A DNA stretch of 22,050 bases from Thermoguttaceae bacterium (lineage in GTDB: Bacteria; Planctomycetota; Planctomycetia; Pirellulales; Thermoguttaceae), in NCBI GenBank assembly GCA_017549085.1, contig JAFYVO010000425.1, positions 1-22,050 on the forward strand. Reading direction: 5' to 3'. A program made the position numbers and the translations under genes. The notes under the pieces are model-generated. The model had not been told where the DNA came from. It worked only from the letters and a program-made list of their open reading frames with translations, and searched no databases. Below are positions 1 to 7,931 of this stretch, one piece after another. Within the stretch, counting starts at the first letter, position 1, and each line of letters starts with the position of its first letter.

Positions 1-1
1 C

Positions 2-70
2 CTTTTTCTCTTTTTTTCCGCCTTCGCGCTCGGCGCCTTCGACGCGCCGCCTTTCTCCGCTTCGCAATAA
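2..70 (+). CDS. Possible C-terminal end of a gene entering from the left
   Basis: One plus-strand frame is open from the left edge to a TAA at 68-70. It reads as a hydrophobic, aromatic 22-residue tail ending in APPFSASQ, with the same codon preference (TTC, GCG, CTC, GGC, GAC) as the confirmed genes. The stop sits directly against the hairpin at 72-101, which would fit convergent genes sharing a terminator. The opposite strand is also open here (Lys/Ala-rich), but that frame has no start codon between the stop of the 121-2124 gene and the edge. Too little is visible to name a product. Confidence 0.3.
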   Translation, partial: LFLFFSAFALGAFDAPPFSASQ

Positions 71-102
71 AAAACCCCGACGGCGCGAACCGTCGGGGTT
101 TC
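67..102 (-). terminator. Intrinsic terminator of the pilM-like operon
   Basis: A perfect 12-bp stem pairs 72-83 with 90-101 around a 6-base loop. Read on the minus strand, the stem runs straight into a U-rich tract (the A-run at 68-75 on the plus strand). It lies about 20 bases beyond the stop of the last gene of the minus-strand operon. In the plus direction it is followed only by TTT, so it is mainly a minus-strand terminator but could also serve a convergent gene ending at 70. Confidence 0.88.
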
Positions 103-120
103 GTCGACTTCAAACGTCGA

Positions 121-2124
121 TTACATCATCATACCGGCGGCTCCGACGCCCAGGCCCATTCCGCCGTTTTGCGAACCGTCGTACCGCCCAAGTTCGCGCG
201 CGTCTTCTTTGACCTCGCGAATTTGCAGGTAGCCGTTCGGTTCCAGAATCATAATCTTACCCGGCGAACGGAGTTCGGCGCCGGAAATCTTCGCGCCGCC
301 GGTCGCGTCGACCAAGCACGCGTCGGAAACGTGATCGACCGTTCCGCCCTTCGAGTTGCGACCGCCGCGACCGCTTTGCTGCGCCGCCGCTCCGCCGCCC
401 ATACCGTTCATGCCGCCCATACCGCCCATCGAGAGCGCGCCCGCGACGTTGACCGGTTCGTGCGGCTTGCCTTTGAAGTTGGCGACTTGCCCAAGTTTCA
501 TCGTCAAGTCTTGCGCCAACGATTCGGTCGCCGAATCTTGGTCGAAATAAATCGACGCCATACGGACGCGCGGTTCGGCGCCCAGACGCGCCGGCGCTTC
601 GACGTTTTGCGCGAAGACGCGAGCCGAACGTCCCAACGACGCCGGATTCGACGGTTCGCTAAACTCGGAAGCGACAATCTTTTGCTCGGTCGCCGCCGGA
701 TCTTCGACGAAACGCTCTTCGACGCCGTAGTTCGGGTTGGCCAGCAAGAGCTTCACGCGATATTGATACGTTTTTCCTTTTTCCACTTCGAAGTCGAAGT
801 AACGGAAAAGGTAATAGTCGACCGAAGCGACCGTTTGCGCGCTCAACATTTGTTTCGCGACCGCTTCGCGGTTGACGAGCCAGTCGTTCCCGGCGCCCAT
901 TCCGTTCGCGCCCATACCGCCGGACGCGCCGGGGCCGCCGGCCATACCGGAATCCATACCGCCCATACCGCCGCCCATCGCGGAACCGCCGGCGCCCTCG
1001 AACGGGTCGCGGTCGAGGAGCGTGCTTTCGTCGATTTGATTCATCGCGTCTTGCAACTTGTTCCAACGTTCAAGCTCGGCGGATTGCACTTCGATTTGCT
1101 CCGAGGAGTTCAACGGAATGTTCGGCAAGTTCGCGACTTCTTCGCCGAACGGCTTGTTCGCCATCGGCGGACAGCTCATCGCCATCGGCGGATAGGAAGA
1201 GAACGTCGGCGCGTGATAGCTAAACCCGACTTGTTCCGACCCGACGCCGTTCCATTGGTTGTTTTCTTTCTTGATCGCGCGCAACACGTCGACCTTCGTC
1301 CAAGCGACCTCGCCGTTCGGCGCGACTTCGCCGCGTTCCAGCTCGTAATAGAGGTAGCGCGGTTGGTCGCGAGCGTCGTCGAGATACTGCGCGTTCCCAA
1401 AGAGGTCGCCGTAAGCGGCTTGTTGTTTGCGAATCGGAATCGACCCGGTAACGGCGATCCATTGGCGCCCTTTCGTTTCGCCGCCGATTCCGCCCATCGT
1501 TCCGCCCGCGCCGCCCATCGCGCCGCCGCCCATACCACCGCCGCCGGGGCCGCCCATTCCGCCGCCCATCGCGCCGTTCATCGCGTTCGCCGCGTTGTTG
1601 GCGGTCAGCTCTTTATACATAATGGCGCCGACGCACGCGACCGCGCGCAGGTTTTCGACCGGCAACGGCTTCACGCTCGGACGTTTGTTTTTGTCCGGGA
1701 AAAGGGATTGTTCCCAACGGTTCGGCGTTTCATACGCGTTGACGGTAACCGCGCTCTTGATGAGTTTCGCGTATTCGCCGTAATCGTAATTCACCAACGC
1801 TTCGTCGTACTCTTGCGGCGTAACTTCGCTGTCGTCGATGTGTTTTTCGGCTTTTTTCGCCGCGTCGGTGATTTGCTCCGGCGTCAGAGTAAACTCTTCC
1901 AACCCGGCGCCCCCGGCGAGCATCATCCCGAAAATCCCGACGGCGGCGGCGATCCCAATTTTTTCTCCGTGAAGAAAGAAGAAATTGAACTCGTTCGCGC
2001 CGACGTTCTTGCGTTTCGCTTTGGTTTTCGTTTTGGCTTTGGCGGCTTTCGCTTCTTGCGCCGCGGCTTTGGCCGCCGCTTTTTCCGCCGCCTTCGCTTC
2101 TTTATCGATATTTTTCGCGCACAT
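121..2124 (-). CDS. Membrane-anchored Gly/Met-rich protein, third gene of pilM-like operon
   Basis: This 667-residue protein is not recognised by family. Residues 7-40 are a Lys/Ala-rich, probably helical cytoplasmic segment. A single membrane span follows at about 54-72, so most of the chain should lie in the periplasm. Gly/Met-rich tracts occur at about 181-215, 377-412 and 562-580, and the chain ends GAAGMMM. Between them are ordinary folded-looking parts. One, around 433-470, includes DYYLFRYFDFEVEKGKTYQY, which looks like a beta-sandwich. Another, near 622-642, contains ILEPNGYLQIREV. The ATG is preceded by AGAGGA at good spacing. It lies 131 bases downstream of the PilO-like gene and ends at the operon terminator. 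Its place in the operon suggests a PilP-like partner role, but no PilP motif was seen, so that is only inference. Confidence 0.85.
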   Translation of the reverse strand: MCAKNIDKEAKAAEKAAAKAAAQEAKAAKAKTKTKAKRKNVGANEFNFFFLHGEKIGIAAAVGIFGMMLAGGAGLEEFTLTPEQITDAAKKAEKHIDDSEVTPQEYDEALVNYDYGEYAKLIKSAVTVNAYETPNRWEQSLFPDKNKRPSVKPLPVENLRAVACVGAIMYKELTANNAANAMNGAMGGGMGGPGGGGMGGGAMGGAGGTMGGIGGETKGRQWIAVTGSIPIRKQQAAYGDLFGNAQYLDDARDQPRYLYYELERGEVAPNGEVAWTKVDVLRAIKKENNQWNGVGSEQVGFSYHAPTFSSYPPMAMSCPPMANKPFGEEVANLPNIPLNSSEQIEVQSAELERWNKLQDAMNQIDESTLLDRDPFEGAGGSAMGGGMGGMDSGMAGGPGASGGMGANGMGAGNDWLVNREAVAKQMLSAQTVASVDYYLFRYFDFEVEKGKTYQYRVKLLLANPNYGVEERFVEDPAATEQKIVASEFSEPSNPASLGRSARVFAQNVEAPARLGAEPRVRMASIYFDQDSATESLAQDLTMKLGQVANFKGKPHEPVNVAGALSMGGMGGMNGMGGGAAAQQSGRGGRNSKGGTVDHVSDACLVDATGGAKISGAELRSPGKIMILEPNGYLQIREVKEDARELGRYDGSQNGGMGLGVGAAGMMM

Positions 2125-2216
2125 GGCGTCCTCTTTTTTTATCGTTTAACCGTCGCCGCCGCGCCGCTTCTTTCTCGCTTGCGCAACGTCGACAGCGCGT
2201 CGTCAGAATAAGGAAT

Positions 2217-2242
2217 CGAGCGCGACGGCCCCGCCGCGCTCG
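2217..2242 (-). other. Intercistronic hairpin after the PilO-like gene
   Basis: CGAGCGCG at 2217-2224 pairs perfectly with CGCGCTCG at 2235-2242 around a 10-base loop. It begins 13 bases past the PilO-like stop codon. On the minus-strand transcript it is followed by AUUCCUUAUUC, not a true U-run, so it looks more like an mRNA-stabilising or partial-termination element than a full terminator. Confidence 0.5.
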
Positions 2243-2255
2243 TTTTAACTCGACG

Positions 2256-4634
2256 TCAAGACGCGGGAGTCGCGGCTTCGGTCGCTTCCGGCTCCGTCGC
2301 TTCCGCTTCGGTCGTTTCGGTAGCGGCCGGTTCGGTCGCGTTTTCCGCGTCGGCGGCGTTCGCGTCGGTCGCGGCTTCCGCTTCGGCTTCCGCGGCGGCG
2401 ATTTCGTCGGCGACCGCTTGGTTTTCCGCGGCGCCGGCTTCGGTCAGCGCGACGTCGGCGGCGTTTTCGGCCGCTTGCGCTTCTTTACCGGTGCCGAACG
2501 CGTCCTTATTCGGTTCGTTGTAAATATTGATGACGCCGAAAACTTCGACGCGAATGGCGTCGGCTCCGTATTCGGACAACCCGAGTTCGGAGCGTCCAAT
2601 TTCGACGCCGCCCGCTTCGGAGCCGCCGGGGCCGCCCGCGCCGTCCATCGAACCGCGCGCGCCGCCGGAACCGCCGGAAGAGCCGCCCGGGCCGCCCATC
2701 GACGAGCCCATCATCGAGGAGCCGCCCATCCCCATCATATCGGCGGAGGCGGTCGTTTCGACCGGCATCGTGAACGGCTCGTTGTTGTCCGGGCAGACGC
2801 GAATGTGCTTCACGTCGATCGGCATCGCGCTGTTCGCGCAGCTGACGAGGAGTTCCGGAACGCGACGTTGGTCGATCACGACCTTCAAGCAGACCGGCAT
2901 CATATTAAATTCGGCGAAGGAGGGTTTGTCGCTCGCGAGAAGCGGTTTCCCTTCCAAGTCGAGGTAACGCCCCATCAAGATGGAGTCCGCGGCTTGCATT
3001 TCGGCGGAACCGCCGCTCGAACTCGAGCCCATCGTCCCCGTCGAGCCCATCGACGGCGAACTCATCATCATCGACGACGACCCCATCATATCGCCCATCG
3101 CGTTCGCGGCGGACGCGCCGGTCAAGTCGCCGATCGTCGTTTTCAGGGTTCCCCATTCGGTCGCGGCTTGTTGGCCGATTAACATATTTTCAACGCATTT
3201 AACCGGCGCTTTCGCGATCGTGTCGTAATCTTTGTTCGTTTCGGCGACGACGCTAATCAACGCTTCGTAAACCCAGAGCGTTTCTTGCGCGTACCAAACT
3301 TCGATCGACTTCGGATACGCTTCGGACTCCCAAGTCGGCAGGGTGTAAATTTCCGGGTTCGGCCAGTCGACGTTGCCGACGACGCGACGACGTTCTTTAT
3401 ACGGCGGAAGCCCCGGATATTTTTGTTGCGACCAACTCGGATCTTCGGTAACCGCGCCGCCCATACCGCCGCGACCAGCGCCGCCGCTCATACCGCCTCT
3501 AGCGCCGCCCGACGGACCGCCCGCGGCCGCGCCGCCGCCCATACCGCAGCGACCGGTCGCCATCCCGCCGGCGAGACCTTCCAACGACGTTCCGGCGACT
3601 TGATCTTCAGCCGGGTCGAGGCCGTTGCCGGGAATCGCGCCGCTACCGGCGCCGCCCGCCGAAGAATCGCCGCCCATAGAGCCGGGGCCGCCTTCCATCG
3701 AACCGCGCGCGCCGCCGGAACCGCCGGAAGCGCCGCCGCTCATCGAGGAACCGCCGCTCATCATCGACGAACCGCCGGAAGCGCCGCCCATCGCGTCGGT
3801 TCCGGAGATCGCCGCCATAATCGCGGACGCGTCGACCGTCGCGCCGAACTCCATATAGTCTTTCGGAGTCGCGATCCACGGGTCGACTTCGCGGTAGAAC
3901 GGTTCGCGTTCCTTCGCTTTCAGTTGGTCGCGCAACGCGCTGTCTTCGCACGCGGAGACCAGGTCTTTTTTCACGTCGTAAAGGTAGACGTCGGCCAAGG
4001 GCGAGTCTTCTTTTTCCGGGTCGCTCAAAATCCCGACGTAGCAGAATTGCGCGCCGTCGGCGTCGGTCGAGACGTAAACCGGCCAGAAGCGTTCTTCAAG
4101 CCCGGTGATCCCCAAGTGATCCATCTCGGCTTTTTTCAAGAGTTTGTACTCTTTGACTTGAACGCGGCGACGTTGCATCTTCTTCAGGAGGTCCGGAAGA
4201 TGGTTCGCGATGAAGTACCCGTAGTCTTCGAGGAGGTCGGGCCGCCCGACGCCGATCGGATCGCGGAACTTCAATTTCTTTTCGACCAAATCAAGGAACT
4301 CGCGCGAAAGTTGGCGCGGCCAACGGTTGCGTTCCTTTTGGTCGTCGTACATAAGGCCCCAAGCGTCGAAAACGCTCGTTTTCAGGACGTCGGTGACGCC
4401 TTCGATCTCGGCGATCGTTTTGTCGTTCGGGTGCTTGTTGTTACCGGCGATCGAATCGACGGATTTCTTTTCGGTTTGCACCGCTTCCGATTTCTCGACG
4501 TACGCCTTTTTAATTTTCCCCTTCGCCAACATAGTAAAGACGAAGGCGATCACAACGACCAACGGCAGGACGATCCAAAAGTAATTCCTTTTGATATCCT
4601 CCAATTTTATACCGGCTTTTTTAGCTTTTGCCAT
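2256..4634 (-). CDS. PilO-like inner-membrane protein with Gly/Ser/Met-rich inserts
   Basis: This 792-residue protein has a short basic N-terminus, one membrane span at about 19-37 and a large presumed periplasmic part. That is the PilO/GspM layout, but about four times the usual PilO length of roughly 200 residues. Low-complexity Gly/Ser/Met tracts lie at about 281-396, 512-545 and 632-677. Between the last two, around 574-613, a segment including PVCLKVVIDQRRVPELLVSC looks like the ferredoxin-like fold of PilO C-termini. The region 718-792 is an acidic Ala/Glu/Thr tail. The start is supported by AAGGTGA seven bases before the ATG. It lies 155 bases downstream of the PilM-N gene. The PilO assignment rests on position, topology and weak pattern resemblance. 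A lineage-specific periplasmic scaffold is the main alternative. Confidence 0.8.
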   Translation of the reverse strand: MAKAKKAGIKLEDIKRNYFWIVLPLVVVIAFVFTMLAKGKIKKAYVEKSEAVQTEKKSVDSIAGNNKHPNDKTIAEIEGVTDVLKTSVFDAWGLMYDDQKERNRWPRQLSREFLDLVEKKLKFRDPIGVGRPDLLEDYGYFIANHLPDLLKKMQRRRVQVKEYKLLKKAEMDHLGITGLEERFWPVYVSTDADGAQFCYVGILSDPEKEDSPLADVYLYDVKKDLVSACEDSALRDQLKAKEREPFYREVDPWIATPKDYMEFGATVDASAIMAAISGTDAMGGASGGSSMMSGGSSMSGGASGGSGGARGSMEGGPGSMGGDSSAGGAGSGAIPGNGLDPAEDQVAGTSLEGLAGGMATGRCGMGGGAAAGGPSGGARGGMSGGAGRGGMGGAVTEDPSWSQQKYPGLPPYKERRRVVGNVDWPNPEIYTLPTWESEAYPKSIEVWYAQETLWVYEALISVVAETNKDYDTIAKAPVKCVENMLIGQQAATEWGTLKTTIGDLTGASAANAMGDMMGSSSMMMSSPSMGSTGTMGSSSSGGSAEMQAADSILMGRYLDLEGKPLLASDKPSFAEFNMMPVCLKVVIDQRRVPELLVSCANSAMPIDVKHIRVCPDNNEPFTMPVETTASADMMGMGGSSMMGSSMGGPGGSSGGSGGARGSMDGAGGPGGSEAGGVEIGRSELGLSEYGADAIRVEVFGVINIYNEPNKDAFGTGKEAQAAENAADVALTEAGAAENQAVADEIAAAEAEAEAATDANAADAENATEPAATETTEAEATEPEATEAATPAS

Positions 4635-4690
4635 TATATCTTCACCTTAATATTGCGGAAGCGACCTCGCGGCTCTTTTCCGACGATTCG

Positions 4691-4754
4691 CGCCGTCGAA
4701 ACGGCGAGAGTTGATTCAAAGTTGAGCGTTGGAACGCGCCGAGCGACGCGTTCC
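4691..4754 (-). other. Pair of hairpins between the pilM-like and pilO-like genes
   Basis: GGAACGCG at 4731-4738 pairs perfectly with CGCGTTCC at 4747-4754 (loop of 8), and CGCCGT at 4691-4696 pairs with ACGGCG at 4701-4706. On the minus-strand transcript the second loop is UUCG, a stable tetraloop sequence, although it is closed by U-A and not the canonical C-G. The first hairpin starts 35 bases after the pilM-like stop. Neither is followed by a U-run, so read-through into the next gene is expected. Confidence 0.45.
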
Positions 4755-4789
4755 TTCTTTTCGTTTAAACGCGAAAACGCGAATAGTCG

Positions 4790-7654
4790 TTACGCGGCCG
4801 GTTCTTCGGCCGGGGTTTCGGTCGCCGGAGCGTCCGTCGTTTCCGCCGGGGCCGGTTCGGTCGCCGGAACGTCCGTCGTTTCCGTCGAAGTCGGTTCGGT
4901 CGCCGGGGCTTCCGTCGTTTCCGCCGGAGCCGCTTCGGTCGCCGGAACGTCCGTCGTTTCCGTCGAAGTCGCGGCGGTCGGCGCGGCGGCCGGGGTCGCG
5001 GTCGTATCTTCGTCGTCGGTCGACGCGCCGGATTCCGCTTCCGCGGCGGCTTTCGCGGCTTCTTCGGCGGCCTTGCGACGTTCGTCGCGGGTCGTCGGTT
5101 TCGTTTCAATCCAAACGAATTGAATCGTGAAGTCGTAACGACGCAGTTTCAGGACTTTGTCGCTCCCGAGCGTGTTGGCGATTTGGTTGTTCATACTGTC
5201 GCCGCCCATACCGCCGCGACCGCCGGACGCGCCCATTCCGCCGCCGGACGGACCGCCCATCGAGCCGCCGCCCATCGAACCGCCCATACCGCCGTTCATA
5301 CCGGCGCTCATCGCTCCGCCGTTCATACCGCCGCGCATACCGCCGGCGCCGCCCGATTGTTTAATCGTCGATTCGAGCAACTTTTTACGCGCTTCCGCCG
5401 CCGCTTGCGGGTCGAGGAGGCGGAACTTGTCGTCGATGACGCCCGGGTTGACCAAAACGGGGTAGTAAATCCCCATATCTTTGAACGAAACGGTTTCGAC
5501 GCCCGATTCGTCGGCGCGTTGACGCTCCAAGCTAATCGGGAGATCGACGGCGCCGTGTTTCAGGTTCGACAGAATCGTGCGACGCAAATACTCGGGACCG
5601 CGCGCCGGGTCGTTGGCGTCGTCCGGGTTGTGGTAGTGGTAACCGGTCAGCTGAACAATGCGCCCCGGGCCGTACGGCGCCGGAATCAGTTCCAGACGCG
5701 CGTCGACGCTTTCGTTAATATCGTTAAGCGCGGTCGTTTCCAAACCGGGGGTCGCCGCTTTCGACGACTTCGACGAACTCGACTTCGACGTGGATTTCGA
5801 GGTAGTCGATTTCGACGTAGATTTCGACGTCGACTTCGCGCCGCTCGATTTAGACGTGGATTTCGAGGATTTCGACGACTTCGACGAGCTCGCGGTTTCC
5901 TTTTCCGGTTGCGGTTGGAACGGGAACATTTCTTCCAACGTGTATTCCGGAACGTATTCGGCGGCTTTGGTCGACGACTTCGAATCGTCGTCGGAGGCGG
6001 CCGCGGCGTCGGCGGGAGGCGTCAGCTCGTTCCCTTCGGCGTCGATCGAGAACGCTTTCGCTTCCTCGGCGTCGATGTAATACCAACGGCGCACCAACTC
6101 GAACCAGTCGCCCAGCTCTTCAATTTCTTGAACTTCGACGTTGTCGACGTAGACGCGGTTTTGTTGGGTGATCGCGTCGATCTTCAACGCGGAAACGCCT
6201 TCGGAGAGCGCGGCTTTGTTTGGCGCTTCGGACGGAATCGCGACGTTGATCGCCGTCAAGAGTTCCATCCAGGTGATGCGCCCTTCGACGCCGCTCGTCA
6301 GGTTTTGCCCGATTTTATCGACCGCTTTAAAGGTCGACGCGGCGGAGTCGGCTTTCGAAATAAGGTCTTTCGACTCTTTCGTAACTTTCTGCGCGGCGCT
6401 GTACGCGGTGTTGATCGCCGGGTTTTCGACGACGCTGTACATCGAGGTCGCGTTGAAGTATTGCCAAGTCATCCCGGCCATCAAAAGCGACGCGGCGGCC
6501 AACGCCCACGGCTTTTTCTTATTAATAAGGCGCGTTTGAACGACGTCGCGCGGCACCAAGTTGATGCTAAGCGGCGCTTCGCCCAAAAGTTGCAACGCGA
6601 GCCCGTACGCGACGCCGAACGACGTCGAGTTGTTCTTGAATTCCGGATTCGCGAGCGCTTCGGCGCCTTGCAGCTTGCGGTACGCGGTCGGCACGACGAC
6701 GTCGAGCCCCAAGCTCTTCGAGAGGAATTGGCGCAACCCCGGGAGCTTCATCGCGTTCCCAAGAGCGTAAACGCGGCGAATCTTCGCGTTCTTGTTCAAG
6801 TTCTTGTAGAATTTGATCGAACGCTCGATTTCGGTGAGCATATCGTTGAAGACCGGCTTCATCGCGAGAACGACGGCTTTCGGGTCTTGCGCGGTCGCGG
6901 CGTTGCGCTTGATATGTTCGGCGTTCGAGAAGGTCAGTTTGAGCGATTTCGTCAACGCTTTCGTGAACATGTTGCCGCCGACGGCGATGTTGCGGAGCCA
7001 CACGTCGACGCCGTTCGTTACGACGATTTCCGACGCGTCCGTCCCGACGTTCAAAATGACGTCGTATTCGAACAGTTCGTTCGGGTCGCGTTCAAGAAGC
7101 GCGTCGTAGTCGTGCATATCGTTGACGAACGCGTTGTACAGGGCGACTTGCGCGCCTTGGATGCAGTCGACTTCGACGCCCGATTCGGCGTAGCGTTCCA
7201 GGGTGCGCTTGGCGATGTCGCGCTTCATCGCGTACATAAAGATGCGCAGGTCGAGCGCGACGCCCCCTTCCATCGTCCCGCCGACTTGGCGATAGTCCCA
7301 AATAACGTCTTGCAGGTCGAAGGGAAGCCATTGTTTGACCTCGTATTTAATGAGGTCGTTGACCTTTTTCGGGTCGATCGGCGGAAGCGGTTGGTAACGC
7401 CAGAGCGCGTTTTGGCCGGAGACCGAAATCGCGATCTTCTCGCCCTTGACGTTGTTGCGCGAAAGGAAAAGCTTCAAACTTTCCGCGAGAATCTCGTTCG
7501 GATCCGCGCCCGGTTGCGTCATAATCTTGCTGTGTTCGATGTATTCGCACTGCAAGACCTCCAGCGTTCCCGGCTCCGTTCCCTTGCGACAACGCAACGC
7601 TTTCAACGACGCGCTACCGACGTCGATACCCCATACGGTTTCATTTTTTGCCAT
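4790..7654 (-). CDS. pilM: PilM-PilN-like fusion protein (type IV pilus/secretion assembly ATPase-fold)
   Basis: This is a 954-residue protein. Residues 1-360 are a PilM actin-like domain: phosphate-1 motif WGIDVGSASLKAL (8-20), phosphate-2 region DVILNVGTDASE (198-209) and adenosine motif VYALGNAMKLPGL (295-307). Residues 361-400 read LSINLVPRD, then a basic stretch and a membrane span (382-400), matching the start of PilN, normally a separate gene. A PilN-like periplasmic part (about 400-580) follows, then a Ser/Lys/Thr linker (588-632), a further globular part (640-765), a Gly/Met tract (768-820), the segment RRYDFTIQFVWIE (838-850) and an acidic Pro/Ala/Thr/Glu tail (880-954). Typical PilM is about 350 residues. 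I chose the ATG at 7654 because the domain starts there; a TTG 42 bases upstream is in frame but adds no domain sequence. It is the first gene of the operon. Confidence 0.88.
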   Translation of the reverse strand: MAKNETVWGIDVGSASLKALRCRKGTEPGTLEVLQCEYIEHSKIMTQPGADPNEILAESLKLFLSRNNVKGEKIAISVSGQNALWRYQPLPPIDPKKVNDLIKYEVKQWLPFDLQDVIWDYRQVGGTMEGGVALDLRIFMYAMKRDIAKRTLERYAESGVEVDCIQGAQVALYNAFVNDMHDYDALLERDPNELFEYDVILNVGTDASEIVVTNGVDVWLRNIAVGGNMFTKALTKSLKLTFSNAEHIKRNAATAQDPKAVVLAMKPVFNDMLTEIERSIKFYKNLNKNAKIRRVYALGNAMKLPGLRQFLSKSLGLDVVVPTAYRKLQGAEALANPEFKNNSTSFGVAYGLALQLLGEAPLSINLVPRDVVQTRLINKKKPWALAAASLLMAGMTWQYFNATSMYSVVENPAINTAYSAAQKVTKESKDLISKADSAASTFKAVDKIGQNLTSGVEGRITWMELLTAINVAIPSEAPNKAALSEGVSALKIDAITQQNRVYVDNVEVQEIEELGDWFELVRRWYYIDAEEAKAFSIDAEGNELTPPADAAAASDDDSKSSTKAAEYVPEYTLEEMFPFQPQPEKETASSSKSSKSSKSTSKSSGAKSTSKSTSKSTTSKSTSKSSSSKSSKAATPGLETTALNDINESVDARLELIPAPYGPGRIVQLTGYHYHNPDDANDPARGPEYLRRTILSNLKHGAVDLPISLERQRADESGVETVSFKDMGIYYPVLVNPGVIDDKFRLLDPQAAAEARKKLLESTIKQSGGAGGMRGGMNGGAMSAGMNGGMGGSMGGGSMGGPSGGGMGASGGRGGMGGDSMNNQIANTLGSDKVLKLRRYDFTIQFVWIETKPTTRDERRKAAEEAAKAAAEAESGASTDDEDTTATPAAAPTAATSTETTDVPATEAAPAETTEAPATEPTSTETTDVPATEPAPAETTDAPATETPAEEPAA
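4821..4976 (-). repeat. Four tandem 39-bp repeats coding the PilM-like protein tail
   Basis: Four adjacent 39-bp units start at 4821, 4860, 4899 and 4938, each opening GTCGCCGG on the plus strand. Units 2 and 4 resemble each other most, as do units 1 and 3, so a 78-bp higher-order period is visible. Thirty-nine bases is 13 codons, so copy-number change keeps the frame. They encode alternating units of the type TETTDVPATE and AETTEAPATE near the C-terminus. Confidence 0.85.
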
Positions 7655-7897
7655 AATTATTTCGTCCCGTACATTTTTCCCGACGTGCCCGACCAAGCCG
7701 ACCTTCGGCGCATTTCCGAAGACGGCGCGTTTTTCGGTTTCGTATAACGTTTTCTCTCTATATTATTAATAGTAAAAAAGACTGAACCTTCGGCGCTCGT
7801 TTCGCGCGTCGGCTTCTCTCGTCGTCTCGGTTAAACGTTAAAACGTCGGCGACGGAGGAACGCGACGCGCAAGCGGCTCGACGGCGCTTCCTTCTCT

Positions 7898-7927
7898 ATT
7901 GTAACATAACGCAAGGCGTTCGGTCAA
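7898..7927 (-). promoter_or_regulatory. Sigma70-type promoter of the pilM-like operon
   Basis: On the minus strand, TTGACC (plus 7922-7927) and TACAAT (plus 7898-7903) are separated by 18 bases. Each differs from the sigma70 consensus at one position. It points at the pilM-like gene, with transcription expected to start near 7890. The same 18-base spacing is seen at the promoter at 21275-21304. Confidence 0.6.
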
Positions 7928-7931
7928 GATT

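Noticed and set aside
169..2211. A 680-codon open frame on the plus strand, opposite the third operon gene.
   Set aside because: Its product is dominated by Arg, His, Ala and Val with no domain, and it mirrors the codon bias of the real minus-strand gene. The same applies to long plus-strand frames at 3285-5123 and 5120-7747.
7655..7696. An upstream TTG start (7696) for the PilM-like protein.
   Set aside because: The 14 extra residues precede the normal PilM start MAKNETVWGIDVG and have no family support; the ATG at 7654 fits the domain.
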